From: Lactarius indigo
Lineage: Eukaryota; Basidiomycota; Agaricomycetes; Russulales; Russulaceae
Assembly (NCBI GenBank): GCA_025766275.1
Contig: JAFKAC010000039.1
Coordinates: 434,001 to 498,000, forward strand
Length of the DNA stretch: 64,000 bases
Direction: 5' to 3'
This document shows, in pieces, positions 25,155 to 37,147 of this stretch (position 1 is its first letter; every line of letters begins with the position of its first letter). The notes under the pieces were generated by a model. The model saw only the letters and a program-made list of their open reading frames with translations. It did no database searches and had not been told where the DNA came from. Both the position numbers and the translations under genes were made by a program.

Positions 25155-25475
25155 ATGTATGATATCTGGGAGGGGGGCTCTTCGGTGTCTGCCGTGGGAC
25201 CGGCATCGTTGAACATTAGCACGACTTCGGTTGCAAGACGTCCTGCATGCTCTGAAGGCCGATCTCCGCCTCGTCTCCACTGCCCATCCACTGCCCAGCC
25301 GCTAAACTTGGTTACAATGCGATCTCAGACATGCGTAGTTTCTCCTCAAGACGGACGCATCTGTGCAAAAGGCAAAGCGTGTTCGACGTGTGCGCCAAAG
25401 AGTCGCCGCGGGTGCGACTACTCGATGTATCGCTGTCCTAATGGCACATGGCAGACCCTAATTCGCACCTACTGA
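25155..25475 (+). CDS. ORF with a Cys-rich C-terminal segment
   Basis: A 106-codon frame starts at a real ATG. An internal ATG at 25317 would give 52 residues with six cysteines: one at residue 6, then Cys16, Cys22, Cys25, Cys33 and Cys40, including CSTC and a CPNGTW end. This resembles the spacing of small disulfide-rich proteins, but no signal peptide is present in either version. It could be the last exon of a secreted protein whose first exons I cannot find, or chance. Confidence 0.2.
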   Translation: MYDIWEGGSSVSAVGPASLNISTTSVARRPACSEGRSPPRLHCPSTAQPLNLVTMRSQTCVVSPQDGRICAKGKACSTCAPKSRRGCDYSMYRCPNGTWQTLIRTY

Positions 25476-28400
25476 CGAACTCGCGACTATTAGACTCAGA
25501 GCAGGTACATTGACTTTTCTACGATATCCCGATTCCCGTCATGTAGCTTCAAATTATCAGCCACTGTTCGAACTACCGTTTGCTCAAGTCAAAGGTCCCA
25601 TTCGTTGCATGCACTAGTCTAGGCGAGCGGCCGAAACGTAGTCCAGGGAAAGACAACACTACCTCTTCACAAGGCTACGCAGGATCGAAATCGCACAATA
25701 GAGCGAAGTACCACCATTACTACCCCATATACTGTAGGTTATGGGAAGGTCACGGGTGCTCGGAACACGCGCGAGGCGAAACTAGATAGATACTACTAGG
25801 CGTAAGCGTTATAAAAGGTAAACAAATGTAAATTCTCACCTCAGTATCGCGCGTGTACGAGTGATGTCTGAGGTGGACGGTACGAGGGAGCGAGGTTATT
25901 TAACTACGAGACAAAAATTAAGAGGTACTAAGGGGGCAACATTAGTTGGCGCACGAAATACTCTACTTTAGATTGAAACTACAGAATGACAGGCATCGGA
26001 AGGAATGCGGAAATGCGGGAACGTCGTCCGTAGACGCGCTAAATCTCAACATATACCCCGAGAAAAACGGCCGCGATGAGAAGTTAACTGAACACAGAAC
26101 CCCAAGGGGAAGGTCCGAATGATGCGTCGCGAATTTATGCCTAAGGTCGTTCATCTGACTACGCTGACCGCTCCAAGAACGCTCAGCGGGTGCACCCCAT
26201 AAGAGATGCAGTCGACCATCGCTGTTATTGTCGCGCTTGCGTGAGAAAGGCCGCGGCGCATGCTAAGTTTTCAGAGGCAAAAACTCTGAGATTGCAGCAT
26301 GTTCCGCGGGATGTGTACCAATCGACCACAAGAGCTTACAGGTGCTGGAATTGAGAAAGAGGATACGTAGTGAACTCGCCTAGGTCGCCTTCGTCATGAG
26401 TCACGTCGCTTTCTCGGTCCCTGAACCGCCGTCAATACCCAGAACTATGCGGACCAGCAGCCACATACAGACAACGTCACCATGTTCCCACTCCTAGGTA
26501 AGATCAGAAAGACGGCCTGGACCATCAGAGGGAGGTCGCCCCGCGCACTTGAGCCCAGCGACGGGCTCAGTCAATCGTGGATGAGATGGGATGCGCCAAT
26601 ACTCCTGTGCCGTGCCGTGCTCTGCTGAAGACGCTGATGATCTAGATGCTCCATCAGGACGTGGCCCGAAGCTATGGCGTCAAGGTGAGGGAGAGTACCG
26701 TAACGGCTGGACGGCACTCAGTCAGAACTCTCCAGCGTGCAGTAAATGCGTAATGAGGTGGCCCCAGGCCCACGCTCCGCGGTTCCTGTAAACTAGAAAA
26801 TGTTGCGGGGGGGGATCATTTATTGGTTGAAGCGCGACGGGAACGGATAGCCCCTTGACACAATTGTGTGAAGGGTAATGCCACTAGTCAAGAAATACCA
26901 ACAGGTATGGGGGAGAGTCCTTTCCGAGATCGCTTTCCCTCATGCGTCCCAAGTCGGTGCGACTAGTCCCGATGGTGCCACTTCCAATAGCCGGTACATC
27001 AGGTAAATATGTTGTGAAGGCCACCTTTTTGAATGGAATCCTGTCAGGAAGAGATCTAGACATGGAGTGACTTCCTGGCTTTGCTAGGCCATTCGCGGTG
27101 CATAAGCAGCTGTTATCATTTGCTCTGATCTGGCAGGGGGGCGACGGCGTTTGTAAACGTGCACTCTCTGTAGATCCTTGTCCCGGGGCTGGCTGTGGGG
27201 ATTCAAAACCAATGTGATGGATGGCAGCGATCGAACTTGAAGGAGCCACATGGTGGAAAGAATTCGAAGCCCCCATTGTCTTTGGCCATTGCGAAATATC
27301 AAAGTCCGACCCTGTTGTGTAAGTATTATGGTTAAGCTGGGTTTTTTCACCTTTCTTTCACTGAGTAACTGATTCCCGGGCCCAGTGAGTAGATTCAACT
27401 CGAAGCACCGCGTGCCAGTGAGGCTACAAAAGCCCTCTTCGGTGAATGCCTCATTCAATCCGGCCTGCCTGTTGAGCATCAATCTAGAACTCGATGCCAG
27501 CTTGAGTTAGGATTTTGAGAACACTCAGGGGAATATTCGGAGACAGTGCAAAAACCAACTATTGAAGTTTGTAGAAGCATGAGATCTTACTATAACGTGG
27601 GTTATGAAGATGATAGGAGAAGAGGAAAGGCATGAATGACTGGAGGGTGCATTAGGTCACCTTATATCTAGCATGGGGGCCCGGGTGAGTTTGGTATGGA
27701 TCTGCTAGTCTTAGTTCCGAAATTGAATGACGTCGTGTGTCGAGTGACTAGTGACGCGATCGCTTACAGCACTTGTTCTTGCATCATCGACCCAGTTCCG
27801 GAGGCCCCGGTCGTGACTTTGCCTCGCCGGACGGTGACCGGTGACCGGTGAACTCATCCGCAGCTGATCGAGAAGCAATTCATTCATACATCCAGTCTTC
27901 CACTCACTTTCTGTTTCGCGCTTGTACCAATAGCGGCACCCATTTCCGACATACCTCTCCAGTCTAGCGTCTTGACTACAATGTAATAGACCGTGCTGTG
28001 CTCGATACTCCCCTGTGGGCAGCGACCTCCCACCAATAAGCCAAGGAACGCCCCGCGAAGACTGCCGAGAAGTGGCGCTGGAGTGACCCCCTTTTCTGTT
28101 TCACGCACGTTTCGCGAACATCGCGAAACGTCGAGTAAATGAATTGGCAATTGGCCTGAAGATGAACATTCAATTACGCATGTTCCAACAATGGAGTTGG
28201 AAGGTGGACGACACCAGACCCTCTAGCTTTGCTTACCCTCAGACTTGGTAAGCTGCCATGGCGTCGCGGGCTCACCGCAGACAATATGGTATTGAACACA
28301 GCCAAGATAATGTGTTCTGTAGGCCCGTGATCAAGAAGACTGGCCCGCCTATAACGACCTCCATTGGGCAGTTTCGGGGGCAGCGCGGACATTATCCAAG

Positions 28401-28810
28401 TTTGGCAGCTTTCACCGGCAACCTTTCGCCCGGTGATATCAGCCATATCAAGGATATCGCGCGGGTGCCGTTACTATAAACTGTCTCCGACTCAAGGAGA
28501 GCCCAGACCCATCGTGTTCCGGGCCCACCGAGTTAACAAATGTTGATCACTTCGCTGCCGTCGATTCGTCCGGAACCCTGTCAAGAACCACGGCGTGCGT
28601 GTATAGAACGGGCCCAACGGAGGCTGATGACAATTAGTGCCTGAAGGGGTAAAGGGCCATCGCCGGCGTCGCGCTGGCTGTCTTTTGCTCACTACTATTA
28701 ATAACCCTGGTTTTTGACGATGGCAGCCGCCCGTGCTTTGAAATCCTCCCTGCTTCCCCCCTCTCTTCTCTAAACAGCACCGGGTGTGCAGTCTCCGTGG
28801 TGTGTTTTGT

Positions 28811-30680
28811 ATGATTTCCCTTATCAAAACATTCCTCTCCTGCTGCTTTTGTTGGCCATTTGGTATGACTAATACGACGGGAACTATACGCCTCCCAGAT
28901 GATGAAGAGGACAAGAGCGAGGGCCCAACGTCGAAGCGACGAGCACTTCTTGTCGGTATCTCCTACAAAGGAGATCACAATACATGGTCGCCCTTGGATG
29001 GACCTCACGAAGATGTAGATCGCTTTCAGCAACTCCTCACTGGTACGTGATTATACACCTCGAGTTGGGATTGTTCCCTTCGACAGCCGCCCTCTTCCCA
29101 GAAACCTATGAATATCGCCCGGAAGAGATTACTGTGCTGAAAGACGATCCCAAACTCCCAGATCTCTCTCACCCTACTCGTGTCAACATGGTGAGCTCCA
29201 ACAAGTTGAATAAGTGAACGTTTCTCATTATGACACGTCATAGATTCGTGAGTTGAAGCGGCTGGTTTCTGATGCCGTGCCAGGCGACACCTTCGTCTTC
29301 CTCTGTGAGGCTACATTTTTTGACACTTTCCAGCTCCTAACCTCCCGACGCAGATTCCGGTCATTCTGACCAGAAGTTAGCCATCGAGGATTCCGAAGAG
29401 GAGGACAACCAGGATGAAAGTGCGTTCTTTTCCCTGCAGAGAAATGCTCGCCCTGATGTGGGGCCCCATAAGTGATCATCACAAGCGATGAGGAGTTCAT
29501 CCTCGATAACGTCAGATTCTGATCTACGCTGGGGGCGTTGCACGCTGACACACGCATAGGAGCTCAACGATATCCTTATTCTCCTTCCGATCGGTTGCTC
29601 TTTCCTGGTGCGTAGCTCCTTTCCTGCCACCCTATCCCTCATCTCAATTACTGTTCAGGCCATTCTTGATACCTGCCACTCCGGAACCCTGCTCGACCTT
29701 CCTCATCACCATTGCAATAGCGTTTACGTGCCATGGCAATCCAAGGGCACTCGCCGTACCCTTACTATGCAGAACAACAACGGTTTGCATTTCCATAGAA
29801 CCCTTGTACGATGGACTGACGTCCACTTAGTGCGCCGGCAGGCGACGGACTTTACCAAGTCGAGGTCCCCTGACCAGGCTCTTCCATCTATTGAAGCAAT
29901 TATGGATTTGCAGGAAGCGGGTGGTCGGTCGGCACGCCCGCCTTCACGACTCGATGATGGCGCTAGCGCAGGTCGCTCTGCGAATCAGCGCGAATCGTCC
30001 CCTGCATCGCAATCACGCGCAACTCGGCGCCCACGCGAGCGCTCGTTCTTCCCGTCAGGGCCTCGGTCCGCTTCTCCAGAACCTCTTTTTGTCTGCGATG
30101 GTTGGTGCGACAGCGACAACAATCCATATCCGGCTGTGGTGAGTCTTACTTGTTCCATGTGTCTTGTAAGCGGGAGGTGTGGTCTCATGCCTCTTGGAAG
30201 CTATCTCTATCCGCTTGCTCGGACTTGCAACGTGCATGGGAGGGCCCGAACGGCTCACTCACCACGGTCGTGTGCAATTATCTGAGTTCGTGCATTTAAC
30301 TGGCGGATGTTTAACTTTGATCCAACGTTGCCCATCAGAAACTTACAGTCGCCCATCATACCGGGAATTGATGTCGCACATCAAGTACGTCAGTCTGTTG
30401 TACGCGCCCTCACGAGCGCTCATGTGTTGTGTCGCCATCTCATTTTCTAGTTTCCAATTGCATGACAACGCTCTCGAGCTGCACAAATACACGCGCTACC
30501 AGAAAAAGCAAGCCACTCGCGGCAAAGGAGATGGATTCGACGGGGAACTCGACAATTTCCAGGAACCGGTGCTTAGCAGCCTGGCAAAGCTGGTATGCGT
30601 TCATCACACAAATGATCCGGCTGGCTGTTGATGGGCCCTGGTTACCTATCTAGGATATGGATGAAATTCTGAAGTTCTGA
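28811..30680 (+). CDS. Metacaspase (peptidase C14, caspase-like fold)
   Basis: Metacaspases are Cys proteases of the caspase fold that cut after Arg/Lys and act in stress and programmed cell death. The frame is spliced through about nine short introns. Blocks in order: KRRALLVGISYKGD (first strand), LDGPHEDVDRFQQLL, EEITVLKDDP, PTRVNMIRELKRLVSDAVPG, FLYSGHSDQ with the catalytic His (about 29340-29375), MIITSDEEFILDNEL, AILDTCHSGTLLDLPHHHC with the catalytic Cys (about 29660), VYVPWQSKGTRRT, then LSLSACSDLQRAWEGPNGSL and a C-terminal helix block NFQLHDNALELHKYTRYQKK ending DMDEILKF. A Ser/Arg/Pro-rich linker of about 80 residues sits after the Cys block. The ATG at 28811 precedes a hydrophobic, Cys-containing stretch (FLSCCFCWPFG); an inner ATG at 28865 is the alternative. 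No stop or frameshift was seen, so it appears functional. It lies 1 kb upstream of the first GTPase copy, same strand. Confidence 0.85.
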
Positions 30681-31732
30681 TCCAAAATTCGATGATACAT
30701 GATGCGTTAAGCCTCTTTCAGGTATATTGCTTTTGGAATATTTCCCTCCAATCATCGCGCGGAATACGCATTGCTCAGGCTTCAAACCGGTTTTTTTTTT
30801 TGTTCACATGCGCAACTTTCTTACTGTATAACACATTTACTGAAACATCCACGCCTGTATTACGCACACCGCCTCTGCCCTCACACCTCATGTCAAACTT
30901 TTACTTCAGGATCGGTTTTTTCGACCCATAGTTATTTCTCCATCTGTGACCGTTTTCGAAATCGAATGGTATGGTCCCATTTCTATTCTAATGCGCGAAG
31001 AAAGGAATACTCTAGCTACGTAGAAAGAGTACATACAGTATGAATCCATTATTAATAAGGTTTATCGTATAGTACTATTTCAATCTCCGACCGGGAGCAG
31101 TACAATCCACTCCTCGACAGTTCTTGGCTCATGTTGTCGTGGTCCCGAAATCAAATGATTGGGCAACGAACTTGAGGACGCCACTCTTTACAGTAACAGA
31201 ACATACTTCGTTGGCGATTACAGTGGCGAGGTTTTCCTCTCCAATCTCGACCTCCAATTTGCTTCTAGACACCTCATGGGTGTTCTCAGAATAACCCCAA
31301 TGTAATTTGCGGTGACGTAAGACCCGTGGTTTGGTACGTAGGCGTAATAGATTTCCATCTTCCTGTACTGCACATGCTCGAGGTGATCGGCACGCGCTCT
31401 GTCAGCGCGTGTTCACCAACAGATTTCAGGATCCCTCATGCCTTATTTCATGTATTGTTGGAGCTTTCTCAGCACACGACTATATGTTCTACACACCGAA
31501 AGCGTGCACAACTTTTCTCCCATACTATGTTTTAATATGGCAACTCGAGCCGACGGTGTGCAGTGCAAGGTGCAGTGTCTGGTGTTTCACCAACCGAATT
31601 CGGGGCAACACGAAGCGTGGCTTCCTCGTGTCTTCACTCTCAAGCTCATGTATGTCTTATGCCGTGCTTCATATATATCACCTCTTTGTGTCCCACTCCG
31701 TCCTACGCACTGACCGAGCTCTGTATGCCCCC

Positions 31733-34248
31733 ATGGGAAGCTGCTGTTCCAGTCCCAAGCCCTCTCCCGACTCCTCGTCCCCTCGGACGGGCAACGTTCT
31801 CCACCAACCTCAAATTACTGAACAGGCATCTGATTCCCGACGGGGTGCGACTCCGGTGTCATCTCAGGGACACGATGCAACGCTTGAGCCTGCCAAACCA
31901 GTTCAACCTAGTGAAACCATCCCTGCACCTATGCCATCCCAATCCGATCGAAACACGTCCCAAGAATCCAGATCTAGAAGACCAAATCTCCCATCCTCTA
32001 CGCACCGTTCAACATCTGCATACCCATCATTTGATAACGAAAGGATGGGGTCTCCAGTCGCCGTCGGTGAACCGCCACGTGAATCCGGTGGACCAAGGCA
32101 TCCCTCTTCCCGCCACAAGGTGGACAGGTCATTTTCTGCGGCACCATATGATAGCGCAAGATATGGGCCCTCGCCAGCCCCGGTGGTGGTACCTTCATCC
32201 TCGTATAGGGGTGGGCGAGCCCGTGGTCACAAACAACAAAATGGAGTCGAGCCGGCACTCGATCCTCGATTAACCTCGAGGGCCGCCCAAAAACAAGCTG
32301 TTACGAGAGGTGACAATACCGGGCTCCCTTCGACAGTGCGGGAGGTGCTTCCTGAAGGCTTCAGGTATGTGCCCCGACTCTGAAGTATTTTGTGAGTAAC
32401 CACCACAAATTATCCGTAGGTTCAGAATCCTTGTCCTGGGCAAGGTGCGCGCTAGCGCATGGCACGTCTCGGGGCTAAGTTGACATTTACTGTCGCAACA
32501 GAGTCAGTCCGGAAAGTCCTCACTCATCAACGCCGTATTCAATGTCGATATAGCTGTGTGTCCCTTCTTACCTCATCCGGTTTCGCTAAATCGAGTACTT
32601 CTATGAAACAAGGCTGCACCGGGAAGTCAGCATGGAAAAAATGCTGATATCAATGTTGGCTTTCGTCCAGGCGAAAACAGTCATCTCGTAGTGCACGAGT
32701 ATTCTGGATTCAAATCCGGAGATTCCCAGAGCCTAGAAACTATTTGGGACTTCATCTCGTACCGCACTGATGCGAGCCGTTCAGCTTCGGAGAGACTACA
32801 TGCCATCTGGTATATTGGGAACTATCGACATTCCTATATGACTGACAAAGACAACTTCTTAGGATATGTGTTCCCGTTTCTGAAGCGCTCGAGGGAGGGC
32901 TGGGGGAAGGTGTCAAAGCGGTTTTGGGCATGAAAAAAGGTGGGCGTGCTCAAGAGCCATAGTACCTGTATATGGAACTGATACGGGACTTAGTGCCCGT
33001 CCTAATTGTGTTCACTAAATTTGACCTGTTGGTCTCTCGAGTTCGATTCGATATCACACGTGGGGACATACAAACGCACGAACACCCAGGTGTCCGGGCA
33101 CGTGCGATGTACGAGAACTTGTGTGGCTCCCTGTTCCACAAGGATCCTAAAGATGTTCCCGCGGTGATCTTTTCTGGTAATTGTTCTTTTGTATGCGCCC
33201 CACGAAAGACTATCTAATGCCCATCTTTTATCTTTATAGAGAAACACGAACACAGAGATCTCATTGGCGAACTGACTTCGACTACTCGCGCGATCATCAA
33301 GGCGGATCCGCATAACTTCACCGGCGGTCCTACATCGTCACAAGTACGACAGACACCGCCGATAACCCCCGCGCTTCTTGCATGGTCCATAGCGCAGAGG
33401 GTTAACCATGATATCGTCATCCAAGCTTCCATCGAGCACGTACTATCATCTTCATTCCCGAAAACTATCACCTCATCCCGTTCTCCAGGGTTGGGCGAAG
33501 TCGTGAGTAATACTTGTCTGCCTAACATATTCCGAGAAGTCATCTCGTATACGTAGGATATTGGCGTGGCCTCGGATCCAGTAAATACTTCACTGATCAG
33601 GCCCTAGCAAGCTGCGTGAATGTGATTCACGAAGATATTATCAGGGTCTGGAACTTTGGTGATGAGGAAAGAGTCAGTCGTTCTTTCCTAAGCTCCGTAT
33701 CGTTTGCTGAAGGAAACCAGTATCTGTCGAGCAGGGACTTCACGGCCAGGATGTCCCACCTTGTTGGGGACCTAGCTGGGCTTCCTGCTTTCTCGTGAGT
33801 GCAACCACGCAGACTCGAGACCGTACATTGAAGATAGATCTTCGAACAGTCATGTCTTGGATTCGAATGGGACTGCTACGCCTATGGCTCAATGGATGAA
33901 TGATCCATACCAAAACAAGTGACTACCTTCTACTAGTATAGTTTTTGTCAACCTTGCCTCATATCTTTGCTTAGTAACAGGAACATCCGCTGTATCATGG
34001 CCTACATCGTAGACCTTACTGTCATCCTATATGGGCTCTTTGTGTCCGGCCGTAGTGTTTCCCAAACGAAAGTTCAGTCGGCCGTGAAGACTTATGCCGA
34101 AAGTAGCTCTAGGAGCCGAATTCACGACGATATCCGGAGTTTTGTCACAGAGGTCCCTTCTGCTTACCAGACCTACCAGAAGAAGGACACTATAATGGAG
34201 AAGATTATTGACTTGATTAAGCAGAATTGTGTGCCGACACCTAGTTGA
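31733..34248 (+). CDS. Lipid-anchored P-loop GTPase family, copy A
   Basis: The protein starts MGSCCSS: Gly2 with Ser6 fits N-myristoylation and Cys4/Cys5 fit palmitoylation, so a membrane-tethered protein is likely. About 200 residues of Ser/Pro/Arg-rich linker follow. The G domain starts FRILVLGK and, after an intron (about 32443-32500), SQSGKSSLINAVFNVD, giving Walker A (G-K-S-Q-S-G-K-S). Then come NADINVGFRPG, VVHEYSGF (the G3 position, Glu where Asp is usual) and VLIVFTKFDLL (G4, TKxD). Past the G domain are LLAWSIAQRVNHDIVIQASIE, RYWRGLGSS and a C-terminal block with CIMAYIVDLTVILYGLF, ending KIIDLIKQNCVPTPS. Eight or more short introns; frame is kept throughout, so it looks intact. Closest relative in the window is copy D, in inverted orientation about 19 kb away; the promoter-proximal bases before the ATG also match D. 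The C-terminal domain is unknown to me. Exact splice sites near 32900 are less certain. Confidence 0.75.
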
Positions 34249-37039
34249 GAAAGTAGTTAAATGTCTCCGCGCTGTTCATCTGTTACTTATTGACGCACTG
34301 TCCCCTTGACTTCATGATCCTTTCCGTTTCTAAACGCACACACTACCATGCACTATGCGATTACCTCACTTTAGTGTCGTCCGATCATTTGTTCTCATAT
34401 ATAAGCTTCTCTATTAGTACACGCGTACATGAACCAAGGTGTAGAGTCGAAGGTTGAATCAAACACTCTGAGTTCATTCTTAACGGAACGGAGAAGATCG
34501 ATGACTGGTGACTTCGAGCTCACTACTGACCAACAGGACACATATTCTTACATAAATTTGCGCGGCGGTGCGCCCATAGACAACGCCGCAGTGGCGTCTT
34601 CGTCTACATCGGCTTCAAATCCCTTCAACCACCGACTTCAGAGTCAGGAACCCTTGTATAAAGTAGCGTTGGACATGGAGAGTTTTCTGCACTATCGTCG
34701 CTGGAACTCCGGCCGAAGTTCTTATCATCATGCTGTAACAACTCACCAGTAACTGAATGATCCTGAACCGACTGAGCTGGTGCGCGGAGATCAATCGCAT
34801 CAGCACGTGAAGTACGGGAGACCAGATTGAGTATTTGCCCCTTCTAGAAAGGTCTTTACAGTGACAAATTGAAGCTGGTGAGCTTGCTGGTGGGCATGAG
34901 GCCTACATGAGGCCGGACCATCTCAACCACCTACGGCATTTGCCGGTAGAGGCTACTCGTTCGGTCCAGAAGTCAAGATGTCCTTCCTACAAACCCTTCT
35001 ATGTGCTCTTTGTCACACACGAGCTCGTGATTGTGGTGTATGTGGAGAGAGACCTCGAGTGAGGAGAAGCGATACCAGTCGAGTCTGAGCTTAGCTCTTA
35101 GTACTGTAAGTGTTGATGGGTTCTTACTACTTAAAACGATAAGTCTGCAGGTGGGTATTTGCCAAAGACACTAGCTCCGAGTAGGGAACCGTTGAAAGAC
35201 GATATATTTGATGCGGGTGCGTATCATATGACCATGTGTCAGCCAGTCGCTTGGCGGTCTGATGGATAGAATTGAAGGAGAACAAACAGCTGGAAGTTAC
35301 CTCTGCCATCATGTTGGTTAACGCCACTCACGGGTTGACGCTCTTCCTAATCCAGTGAGACTAAAAACTCTAGATCCAGATAGGCGGGGTCTTCAACGTC
35401 TCGTTTGTTGACACCTGTTTCTACATAGTCGATAACCATTGGAACGGACTCAGGCAATGGCCATACTGAGCCTCAAGCTCCGCGGTACCATCATATTTGA
35501 TATTGCCCCTATATCCTAAGGCCTCCCCTCTCTCTAAGGAGAGCGGCGCATGGGAATCGTCAAGTGATGGGTGTGCTGGGGCCCCAGCACAGTTTGATGT
35601 TAAGGCGGAGCGCTGTGAAATGGTGGTTCAAGACTTCAAGTTGTCACGGTGGCGCTTTGAGGTTGAAAAACAGGAGGTCGGCACCCAAGCGCGCACCGTG
35701 GTATTTCGGTCACTTTCGCCGTCCGGTCTGGTCCTCATAGGCCTCATATCTTGTGTGGGCCTAGTGAGCGACAAGATTCCTACTTATTTTTTTTGCATCC
35801 ATTTGTATTCCGAAATACAAGATTCCTATTTCGCAGCACAGACTTGACTGGCGCCTGATGACGACATTGACGACATTGGCGTCTGCAAGGTTTACGTGAT
35901 GGCGGCGGTCTTGAGTAATATCTTCTCGAGCTCACCGAGCTCAGCTTTGTCTTCCAGACTCTTCCTCGTTTGTCCATGTCAGCGACGCAGGCAGTCGATA
36001 GGGTTCTCTTTAGGGACCTTCGGGGTTGTCACAACTCACTGGATGGAAAACTCGAACGAGCAGTCACTAGTTCACTTGCCACTCGGCCCATTCCGGACTA
36101 AAAATTCCTTGAAAAATTCCACATGATCTCGCTTGTGGCATCGTTCAGGTTACAGTATCCAGGGCCGTGGCGCTGTTTATGATTTTGTTCACTCGGCGTA
36201 ATTTACTAGTTTATGCACTTCGCAGACTCCTTGCGTACAGACCGCCAGCACGAGGATTCGGATTCGCATAGTAGACATGGGTCCCCGCCACCAGGCGTTG
36301 ATGGCCAGCCATCAACTGTCACAGCCTTCGTCTAGTGATACACCGACCGCATCTTGGTCACTGCGAGTAGGTCCCAGGTACAGTCCACGCACCATTTTCT
36401 TTTCATTCCTTATCGTAAGCAAGGTACATTACATACCAACTCCACAAAACCCTCCGAAAATGGTGGTACTGTGCATACCGTATTGTCCCCAACTAGACAC
36501 GTTAATCATTGATTCTCGTGCTCCGATCCAAAAGGGCGTAGGCTCAGCCGCCGTAGCACACGAAAGTGAGTGCGGCAAGCCTGATGCGAGAATGCGCTAT
36601 TCCTATTGCACGTCGGCTGTCACGGCTATGCATCCTTTGTCAATCTGAGATAATACAGTAAAAAAACGCTTGGGCAGCCTGCACAGTATATTCTGATTGA
36701 ACTAATTTATCGACCGAGTCGTGTACTATTACAGTAGTACAAGACAACATGCTTTTTGTTGACGTCAGTTCGGTCTTTCAGTGAAAAAACCAGGAGTTCT
36801 TGTGAAAATCGCACAACTGAGTCAGATTTTAGGGGACAATGGCATAGGACAATGGGACTTAAAAATTTGCCACTACGCTTTGTTCTTCCCGGTATTTTTC
36901 ACGGTTTTATCACGAAAAGGCCGAATCCCGGTCCCAGTGGATCTCAGAGTTTTGATTTTAATGCGATCACACGCACGCACTGCACGTGGCCGACACGCGT
37001 GAACTTTTTCTTCGACTTCAAGTCACGGTTTTTCGGCAA
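34249..37039. other. Stretch without a supportable gene between GTPase copies A and B
   Basis: Frames at 34429-34752 and 35497-35847 (plus) are open but show no family character and no partner exons. Nothing else is recognisable. The end of the region is the upstream zone of copy B. Confidence 0.4.
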
Positions 37040-37077
37040 GGAACCCTCGTGTTCACCCCCCCGCCCTCCTATAGATA
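37040..37077 (+). promoter_or_regulatory. Conserved upstream block of GTPase copy B (GGAACC...CGTG and TATA-like)
   Basis: GGAACCCTCGTG at 37040-37051 is followed by TATAGATA at 37070-37077, about 70 bases before the ATG. The same pair occurs upstream of copy E (57290-57329) and, with changes, copy C (42686-42715, minus). Kept order and spacing suggest a core promoter, though it may simply reflect recent duplication. Confidence 0.4.
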
Positions 37078-37147
37078 TGGGATCCCCATGGGATGTGCAT
37101 ATCAGAAATCGTCTACTCAAGCTTCCACCGAGTCTTTGCGCCGTCCG

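Larger units (their letters stand above)
21777..28810. other. Long stretch with no firmly supported gene
   Basis: Seven kilobases with only short frames. Three frames looked slightly better than background: 24309-24596 (minus), 25155-25475 (plus, Cys-rich end) and 27084-27482 (minus, no ATG at its left end). The first two are entered separately. No transposon ends, tRNA or recognisable domains were seen. The last 100 bases lead into the metacaspase gene. Confidence 0.45.

Noticed and set aside
27084..27482. 132-codon minus-strand frame with a perfect-looking 39-base intron
   Set aside because: It lacks an ATG at its start and shows no family resemblance; the intron-like stretch does not improve the reading.
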